Origin: an archaeon
Lineage (GTDB): Archaea; Nanobdellota; Nanobdellia; Woesearchaeales; JAHJEM01
Direction of reading: 5' to 3'
NCBI GenBank assembly: GCA_020057445.1
Contig: JAGVFV010000098.1
Location: 1-11,699, forward strand
Length of the DNA: 11,699 bases
Shown: in pieces, positions 6,913 to 11,699 of the stretch
Layout of the letters: each line of letters starts with the position of its first letter
How positions within the stretch are numbered: the first letter of the stretch is position 1
Position numbers and translations under genes: made by a program
The notes under the pieces: model-generated
Databases searched by the model: none
What the model was told of the DNA's origin: nothing
The model's input: only the letters and a program-made list of their open reading frames with translations

Positions 6913-7080
6913 GCTTGTGTCCCAAATCTCGCCTCTGGCTCGGGTTGCCAGCTTCGAACTCTTCGTTGTGGAAGTTGGAGAAATGACATTCCCCGGCTGG
7001 GGCGTCCCCCTTGTCATTTGATAGAATTGCCTCGTTTGAGTTCGACCTTATGCTGGCAACCTCTATTTGGGACACAAAGC
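6913..7080. repeat. 168-bp imperfect palindrome with four nested stems (structured RNA or MITE-like element)
   Basis: No convincing gene lies between the KH promoter and 7130. Instead the sequence folds back on itself. The outer stem pairs GCTTGTGTCCCAAAT (6913-6927) with ATTTGGGACACAAAGC (7065-7080), 15 pairs with one bulge. The second pairs GGTTGCCAGC (6943-6952) with GCTGGCAACC (7052-7061), the third TCGAACTC (6954-6961) with GAGTTCGA (7038-7045), and the fourth AAATGACA (6981-6988) with TGTCATTT (7012-7019). Inside this is CCCC-GGCT-GGGG (6991-7002). All stems nest in one long hairpin. I see no tRNA, RNase P or SRP RNA signature and no clear target-site duplication. It could be a non-coding RNA, a miniature inverted-repeat element or a regulatory cruciform. 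Confidence 0.7.
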
Positions 7081-7099
7081 ACAGACGCATCAGAAAACA

Positions 7100-7107
7100 T
7101 ATAAATA
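7100..7107 (+). promoter_or_regulatory. TATA box for the membrane winged-helix regulator
   Basis: TATAAATA is centred about 27 bp before ATG 7130, giving a leaderless start. Its distance from the right edge of the palindrome (7080) would also fit a minus-strand start near 7077. Confidence 0.6.
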
Positions 7108-7129
7108 TGCAATCGCAGAGAAGCAATCC

Positions 7130-8179
7130 ATGGGGAAATTCATCGCACTCTTGTTCACAGGCATCCTTCTGATATGCATAGTCACAGCGCAGAACGATTC
7201 TGTCGATACCATCTTCTCAAAAGCGGAAAGCATCACCCCTCCCCAGGCACCGTCGGGAGCGCTTGTCGGCGCAGACCGGCCGGAAATGGCACGCCTCCTG
7301 CTCGTCAATGCATGGAACGGGAGCACCATCTCGTCCGTCCACGTCCTCATCGACGTGAACTCTTCCTACAAGACCTTGAGCTATGTCGGGCCTTCAGGAG
7401 TGCTTGACCTTCCCTTCCCTGGCGGCACATACACGATGACGCTCAAGGTCGATGATATCCAAACACCCGGAGGAGACTATTACTGCACAGAAACGCTTCT
7501 CCTTTCCAATGCGACAGAGATCCGGCTCTTTCCGGTCGGATCAGTGCGAGGCACTGTGCGCGACAAGGAACACCTTGTCAGGAACGCCCGCGTCAGCTTC
7601 TCCTGCAGCGGACTCTATGGCGAGACAACGCTGTTGCAGACAGACGCCTACGGCTCGTTCCTCGCCCAGTGGCTTCCTCTTGGCAACTGCACGCTCCAAA
7701 CGACCGACGGAAGCAAGGTCGGAAGCGTAAAAGTCATGATCGCCGAAGGAGGGCTTGAAGAAGTGACCATACTCCTTGAACGTCAGGTATCATCGTCGAT
7801 AGTGATCATTGTCGTCGCAATCTTCCTCTTTCTCGCAGTCGTATTATTGCTCCACCAATCCTTCCGCAGACGAAGAATTCAGAAGAGACCAACACTGCAA
7901 GCATCATCACAGGCAAAAGACGGAGCATATCCAAAACGGCTTGGTGACGTCGCAAAAACCCTCACCAAAAAAGAAAGGGACATCATCGACATCATCTACA
8001 AAGAGAAAGAAGTCACCCAGGCGAAGATCGTCTACTCACTTCTTCTCCCCAAGACAAGCGTGATACGCAACCTCTCTTCTCTCGAATCCAAAGGGATCGT
8101 CGCCATCCAAAAATACGGGAAGGCAAAGAGGATCAGGTTGACAGACTGGATACTCGACAAAACCGACAAAAAAGACTGA
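7130..8179 (+). CDS. Membrane-anchored winged-helix regulator with extracellular beta-domain
   Basis: This 349-residue protein starts with a signal peptide (about 1-20, ending VTA). Residues about 53-130 look like an Ig/beta-sandwich region. About 137-217 resemble a carboxypeptidase-regulatory-like domain (GSVRGTVRD, then TDAYGSFLAQWLPLGNCTL). A transmembrane helix at about 222-243 (SSIVIIVVAIFLFLAVVLLL) is followed by RRRR, which puts the C-terminus in the cytoplasm. Residues about 271-341 form a MarR-like winged helix (LTKKERDIIDIIYKE, VTQAKIVYSL, SVIRNLSSLESKGIV, then a basic wing). This is the layout of archaeal membrane-associated wHTH proteins, presumably one-component sensors; ligand and targets are unknown. 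An earlier in-frame start at 7067 is unlikely because it would place the signal peptide inside the protein and begin in the palindrome. A terminator-like hairpin follows. Confidence 0.85.
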   Translation: MGKFIALLFTGILLICIVTAQNDSVDTIFSKAESITPPQAPSGALVGADRPEMARLLLVNAWNGSTISSVHVLIDVNSSYKTLSYVGPSGVLDLPFPGGTYTMTLKVDDIQTPGGDYYCTETLLLSNATEIRLFPVGSVRGTVRDKEHLVRNARVSFSCSGLYGETTLLQTDAYGSFLAQWLPLGNCTLQTTDGSKVGSVKVMIAEGGLEEVTILLERQVSSSIVIIVVAIFLFLAVVLLLHQSFRRRRIQKRPTLQASSQAKDGAYPKRLGDVAKTLTKKERDIIDIIYKEKEVTQAKIVYSLLLPKTSVIRNLSSLESKGIVAIQKYGKAKRIRLTDWILDKTDKKD

Positions 8180-8187
8180 ATCTTCCT

Positions 8188-8226
8188 CCTTTTGGCAAAA
8201 GAAGGCAAAAGGTCCTTTTTCTTCCA
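8188..8226 (+). terminator. Hairpin with T-rich tail after the wHTH gene
   Basis: CCTTTTG (8188-8194) pairs with CAAAAGG (8206-8212), followed by a T-rich stretch (T run at 8216-8220, then CTT). It lies 9 nt after the TGA and before the TATA box of the next gene, so it likely separates the two transcription units. An alternative smaller hairpin, CTTTT-GGC-AAAAG, uses the same bases. Confidence 0.5.
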
Positions 8227-8244
8227 TTTGGGTCCGCCCAAACC

Positions 8245-8252
8245 TTATATAA
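8245..8252 (+). promoter_or_regulatory. TATA box for the small-ORF/secreted-protein operon
   Basis: TTATATAA is centred about 26 bp before ATG 8274, so the transcript should begin at or next to the start codon of the 37-codon gene. Confidence 0.65.
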
Positions 8253-8273
8253 TGGTCTTGCGTTAAGGACCTT

Positions 8274-8387
8274 ATGGCATTCATCAAAAGAAAACTATTG
8301 CGAGAAGAGCAGGAATACATCGACTTGACAACAAGCGAAGGTCTGCTCACATTCCGCATCCTTGATGAAATGGAGGAAAAACAATGA
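8274..8387 (+). CDS. 37-residue charged small protein or leader peptide, coupled to the secreted protein
   Basis: I do not recognise this protein. The frame runs from ATG 8274 to TGA 8387 and encodes 37 residues with alternating basic and acidic stretches (start MAFIKRKLLREEQEY, end RILDEMEEKQ). It has no signal peptide or membrane segment and is probably helical. Three observations support it: its ATG lies at the leaderless distance from a TATA box, it has no stop in 37 codons, and its TGA overlaps the ATG of the next gene as ATGA. Its Met-Glu-Glu codons also carry the GGAGG site for that gene. It may be a real small cytoplasmic protein or a leader whose translation opens the downstream start. 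Confidence 0.6.
   Translation: MAFIKRKLLREEQEYIDLTTSEGLLTFRILDEMEEKQ
8372..8376 (+). promoter_or_regulatory. Shine-Dalgarno site of the secreted protein gene
   Basis: GGAGG ends 7 nt before ATG 8384, inside the 37-codon gene. It fixes the start of the large secreted protein, which begins directly with a signal peptide. Confidence 0.8.
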
Positions 8388-11300
8388 AAACAATCAGTAT
8401 CGCACTATTCGCACTTTTCGTAATGAGCATGTTTGCGCCTAGCGCAATCGCAAAAACAATCGCAGAACCCTATACTCAATATAAGATATCCCTTGACATC
8501 AGCAACGATGTCATGCCCCCGAACCAAGTCCAGTTCATCAACGTCTATGTGACTGACATGGAAGGCAACCCTGTGGAAGGCGCAGACGTGACCTTCTCCG
8601 CGGTAAACCTTAAAGGATACTTTGCGCTCGATTCATCGATCAAGAATCCCACGCTCAAGACAGACCAGTCAGGATATGTCACCACGAAATGGACTCCGAC
8701 TGCAGTGGGACAAGGATACATCAGGGTCGATGTGGCATTCAATGGATTGAAATATGCAAAACAAAAGACCATCACGGTGAAATATCTTCCCATTGCGACG
8801 ACAGACGGATCCCAGGCAGTACAGGTTGAACCCATTGCTGTCCAGACATCCCAGGTAGAAGTCGCGCCTGTCGCAGTCAGCAGCGGAGGAAGTTCAGGAG
8901 GAGGTTCGGCAGCGGCACCGACTGTCCAGGCACTCCCTCAAGTCATCTCCCAGCATCCCACAGTATTCATCTCGCCAACGTGGCTTGAAGTCCAGACAGG
9001 CGACAAGGCAATATATACTGTCACCATCACTGACAACAGGCCGCACTGCGTCCAGAATGTGATCTATGACACTGATGACAAGCAGCAAGAGAAGAAAATG
9101 CCCTACTGCGACGAGCAATGGACATACGCTCTCACAGCGACGGATCTTCCTTTTTCCTATTGGTTCTCAGAAGGGACAAGAACTCTCAACACAGAAAAAA
9201 CAGATTCAGCGCAGGACAGCATCGAGAAAAAAGGCACAGACATAAATCTCTGGCCAGGAGAGAGCACGACACTCGAACTCATCATCTACACGAACGGAGG
9301 TGAGTCGCAATACGACTTCCTCGTCTACGCAGTGCCCCGGGCAACCGGTCAGAACACATGGAAAGGATACGGCAAAGCGACACTCTACGTGACGAGCGAT
9401 GAGGTCATCCCTCCGACGACACCGCCAGACTTTCCCGAAGGAAAAGAGATCAAGATCCTTTTGAAGAAAGGATGGAATCTCGTCAGCATCCCCGCCCCAC
9501 TCGTCAAGTTCGTAAGACAGAATGAGAACAAGAAGCTTGTCGCATTCGTCTACATCGCATCAGAGAACAGGTATGTCACCATGCAGGAAGCGCAGAAAAT
9601 CCTCGGCGACGGATTCAACACCTACCTTGCCTCCCACGCATTCTGGATCTACTCCTACGACAGCCAGAATCTCGGCGTCATCGTGCAAGGAGACGAAGGA
9701 AACAGCGTCACACTCACATCAGGCTGGAACCTCGTGCCCGTCCGGCAATCATACCTTGGCCAGACGCTGAACGAGCTTGGAAGCGGATGCGGATTCGTCT
9801 CTAGCTTCGGCTGGAACGCAGGACAGCAGGAATGGGAAAGTGTCGGAACAGATTATTCCTTCAAGAATAAAGACCTGGGCCTTGGATATATTGCGAAGAC
9901 CTCGAACTCTTGCGTCCTCAATGGAGCAAACACTCCTCCTATACTTCCTCCTGATTACCCTAACGAGTGCAGGAACCGCGGAGAATTCTGCGGAGGAAAA
10001 GCGAACTTCCAATGCTGCAGCGGCTACACCTGCAAGCTCGAAGGAGACTTCCCTGATGCAGGAGGATACTGCGTCTACAACGAGAAATGCACCGGTGAAG
10101 GCCAATCCATGATCCCTGGAGATCCACCCTGTTGCGAAGGACTCACTCTCATCGACAACCGCATAGATGAATCAACAGTGGATACGACGAGAATTTTACC
10201 TCACAGGAGCTATGGCGTCTGTACAGCCCTCTGCGGAAATGGCGTGTGCGACAAGACAGAGTCAGATCACAACTGCCCGAGAGACTGCAAACAGCAGGAT
10301 AATGGCGTGCTTTTCAAAAGCGGAAGGGGAAGCGGCCCATACGACAAGATGACCTATGCGAGCTATGAAAGCAAAATCCTCTTTACACCAAAGACCGATA
10401 TGGCAATCGATAAAATCATCCCAGACCTCTGGTACTGCAACGGCTTTTGCAACGTTGCCATCAACGTCATCGAAGAACAAAGCAGCATGAACATCTTTTC
10501 CGTAGGAGTGGGATCTGAAAATAACTTTGACCTCCCCCTGACAGGAATGTTGAATATGCAAGCAGACCACACCTACACCATGACCCTGGTGGCAAAGTCA
10601 ACAAAATCCATAGGCATCTATACTGCAGGGCCTGAAGGAAAAAGCAATGACTATGCACAATACAGCGTCATTTCTGCACGAGATACACTCAACAATGAGG
10701 ACCACAATGATCGCGGCCCCCTCTCCTTTACCATGTACGGCAAGATAACAACAGTTCCGCCTATAACAACGAGCTGCAAGGACACCGACGGACAAGACTT
10801 TCTCCTCCATGGAGAAGTCCAAGTGCTTGAAAGAAATGGAAACCTACAAGCGATAGGGGATTCCTGCGAGAATGCACAACAAGTCATTGAGATGACCTGC
10901 ACTAATAACTTGCCCACCAAAGTCAAGTTCCCTTGCCAAAATTTTGGCTCAAACTATGTGTGCCAAGACGGCCGGTGCATCGCATCAACGGGAGGATCCA
11001 ACACCTGCACTGACTCTGATGGAGGCATCAACCAATACACCTCCGGAATCACCGTCGACACCAAAAGAGGGATATCTTATCCAGATTCCTGCAGCAACAA
11101 CAATCTCATCGAATACTACTGTTCAGGAAATTCGGTGCAAAAGACACAGATGGCTTGCACGAATGGATGCTCCAATGGCGCATGCATCAGAGAAATCCAG
11201 ACATGCAGCAACACCGGTCAATACTGTGGAGGCATCTCAGGGCAGAAATGCTGCGTAGGAACGACGTGCAGGCTCGACGGCAATTACCCTGATGCAGGAG

Positions 11301-11699
11301 GAATCTGCATAGGCACAGAGAAACCGAAGAATCCGCTACGCATGGACACGCTCAAGACCATCTCCATCGACCACTCGTTCCCCTTCATGCAAGGATACCT
11401 CACGGTAGAGAAAGGCATGGCAGAGAACGGATGGTACGGAGACCGCCTCGGACAGCTCAACCTGCAGACAGGAGAGCAGATGACACGCGGAAGCAGCACT
11501 GGTTATGAGAGCGAAGGATATGACTTCTCACAAGAGACTCCATCATTCCAGCAAGCATACTATACCAAATACGGAAAGAGGCCAAACCACATCGGCATCG
11601 CAGTCTCCGGAAGCGGAAGTGGCATCTTCTGGTTTGACCAGTTCATCGTCACACTCGACGGCCACAATGTCTTCATCCCGGCATACAAAGGCACTGCAG
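8384..11699 (+). CDS. Very large secreted multi-domain cysteine-rich protein, 3' end missing
   Basis: The frame is open for at least 1105 codons and runs off the right edge. A signal peptide (1-23, ending SAIA) is followed by an Ig-like, Big_1-type domain (about 30-134) and a Gly/Ser linker (167-175). Next is a second beta-sandwich (about 193-338), then a region with repeated GWNLV motifs (363-367 and 447-451, related GWNAG at 476-480). The cysteine-rich part has a knottin-like module (529-563), a CC-containing segment ending in CGNGVCDKTESDHNCPRDC (617-635), two related six-cysteine modules starting CKDTDG (798) and CTDSDGG (875), and a second knottin-like module (941-975). Between 640 and 790 and after 985 are beta-rich regions of unknown family. 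It is probably a cell-surface or secreted adhesion or interaction protein with many disulfides. No catalytic motif is recognised. Confidence 0.88.
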   Translation, partial: MKTISIALFALFVMSMFAPSAIAKTIAEPYTQYKISLDISNDVMPPNQVQFINVYVTDMEGNPVEGADVTFSAVNLKGYFALDSSIKNPTLKTDQSGYVTTKWTPTAVGQGYIRVDVAFNGLKYAKQKTITVKYLPIATTDGSQAVQVEPIAVQTSQVEVAPVAVSSGGSSGGGSAAAPTVQALPQVISQHPTVFISPTWLEVQTGDKAIYTVTITDNRPHCVQNVIYDTDDKQQEKKMPYCDEQWTYALTATDLPFSYWFSEGTRTLNTEKTDSAQDSIEKKGTDINLWPGESTTLELIIYTNGGESQYDFLVYAVPRATGQNTWKGYGKATLYVTSDEVIPPTTPPDFPEGKEIKILLKKGWNLVSIPAPLVKFVRQNENKKLVAFVYIASENRYVTMQEAQKILGDGFNTYLASHAFWIYSYDSQNLGVIVQGDEGNSVTLTSGWNLVPVRQSYLGQTLNELGSGCGFVSSFGWNAGQQEWESVGTDYSFKNKDLGLGYIAKTSNSCVLNGANTPPILPPDYPNECRNRGEFCGGKANFQCCSGYTCKLEGDFPDAGGYCVYNEKCTGEGQSMIPGDPPCCEGLTLIDNRIDESTVDTTRILPHRSYGVCTALCGNGVCDKTESDHNCPRDCKQQDNGVLFKSGRGSGPYDKMTYASYESKILFTPKTDMAIDKIIPDLWYCNGFCNVAINVIEEQSSMNIFSVGVGSENNFDLPLTGMLNMQADHTYTMTLVAKSTKSIGIYTAGPEGKSNDYAQYSVISARDTLNNEDHNDRGPLSFTMYGKITTVPPITTSCKDTDGQDFLLHGEVQVLERNGNLQAIGDSCENAQQVIEMTCTNNLPTKVKFPCQNFGSNYVCQDGRCIASTGGSNTCTDSDGGINQYTSGITVDTKRGISYPDSCSNNNLIEYYCSGNSVQKTQMACTNGCSNGACIREIQTCSNTGQYCGGISGQKCCVGTTCRLDGNYPDAGGICIGTEKPKNPLRMDTLKTISIDHSFPFMQGYLTVEKGMAENGWYGDRLGQLNLQTGEQMTRGSSTGYESEGYDFSQETPSFQQAYYTKYGKRPNHIGIAVSGSGSGIFWFDQFIVTLDGHNVFIPAYKGTA
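9968..10072 (+). repeat. Knottin-like cysteine module, copy 1
   Basis: Residues 529-563 of the secreted protein have cysteines in the order C-x6-C-x7-CC-x4-C-x12-C, which fits the inhibitor cystine-knot pattern. CGG follows the second cysteine and PDAGG precedes the last. The same spacing recurs in copy 2. Confidence 0.7.
11204..11308 (+). repeat. Knottin-like cysteine module, copy 2
   Basis: Residues 941-975 repeat copy 1 with identical spacing (C-x6-C-x7-CC-x4-C-x12-C). The DNA shares the 16-bp string CCCTGATGCAGGAGGA with copy 1 (10051-10066 and 11287-11302), while the rest has diverged. This indicates module duplication followed by selection on the cysteine framework. Confidence 0.7.

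Noticed and set aside
6938..7050. Possible tRNA because of GTTCGA-like strings in the palindrome arms
   Set aside because: The TTCGA strings are the two halves of one stem and are not flanked by a five-pair T-stem; no acceptor or anticodon arm can be built.
6832..7126. Small minus-strand frames of 61 and 79 codons across the palindrome
   Set aside because: They differ between frames, cross the promoter of the KH gene, and their sequence is explained by the inverted repeat.
7067..7129. Extended N-terminus of the wHTH membrane protein
   Set aside because: It would begin in the palindrome arm and bury the signal peptide; ATG 7130 fits the TATA spacing.
1..11699. CRISPR array, insertion sequence or integrase attachment site
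   Set aside because: No regularly spaced repeats, no transposase or integrase frame and no tRNA-associated direct repeats were seen; the intein is the only clear mobile element.

Overview
The window looks like a piece of an archaeal chromosome, most likely from a DPANN-type lineage (Woesearchaeota/Pacearchaeota-like; this rank is inferred). The domain-level evidence is strong: both subunits of topoisomerase VI, a Dim2/Pno1-type two-KH protein, a short SlyD-type FKBP without a His-rich tail, and AT-rich TATA boxes about 27 bp upstream of start codons, which implies mostly leaderless mRNAs. The cysteine-rich secreted protein with knottin-like and CGNGxC-type modules suggests DPANN.

Left part (1-5478, minus strand). 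Read from right to left it holds a small GtrA-like membrane protein, a class I SAM-dependent methyltransferase, then top6B and top6A with a TAG-ATG junction. top6A runs off the left edge. top6B carries a complete 556-residue class 1 intein with a LAGLIDADG homing endonuclease. The intein is inserted in the ATP-lid motif of the GHKL ATPase domain, so the enzyme cannot be assembled in active form until protein splicing occurs.

Middle part (5479-7129). A plus-strand pair encodes an RG/FG-rich protein with a CxxC-x17-CxxC zinc ribbon and, overlapping it by 14 bp, an FKBP/SlyD-like prolyl isomerase. They converge on the Dim2-like KH protein (minus strand), and the two stop codons overlap. Between the KH gene and the next plus-strand gene lies a 168-bp imperfect palindrome with four nested stems. 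It is bounded on both sides by TATA-like boxes and is the main unexplained element here: a structured RNA or a MITE-like element.

Right part (7130-11699, plus strand). First comes a membrane-anchored winged-helix regulator with an extracellular beta-rich part, then a terminator-like hairpin. A leaderless 37-codon gene follows, coupled through ATGA to a very large secreted protein (at least 1105 residues, open at the right edge). That protein has Ig-like domains, GWNLV repeats and several cysteine-rich modules, including two knottin-like modules with identical spacing. The layout suggests a cell-surface or secreted interaction system with a transmembrane one-component regulator next to it, but the functional link is inferred from proximity only.
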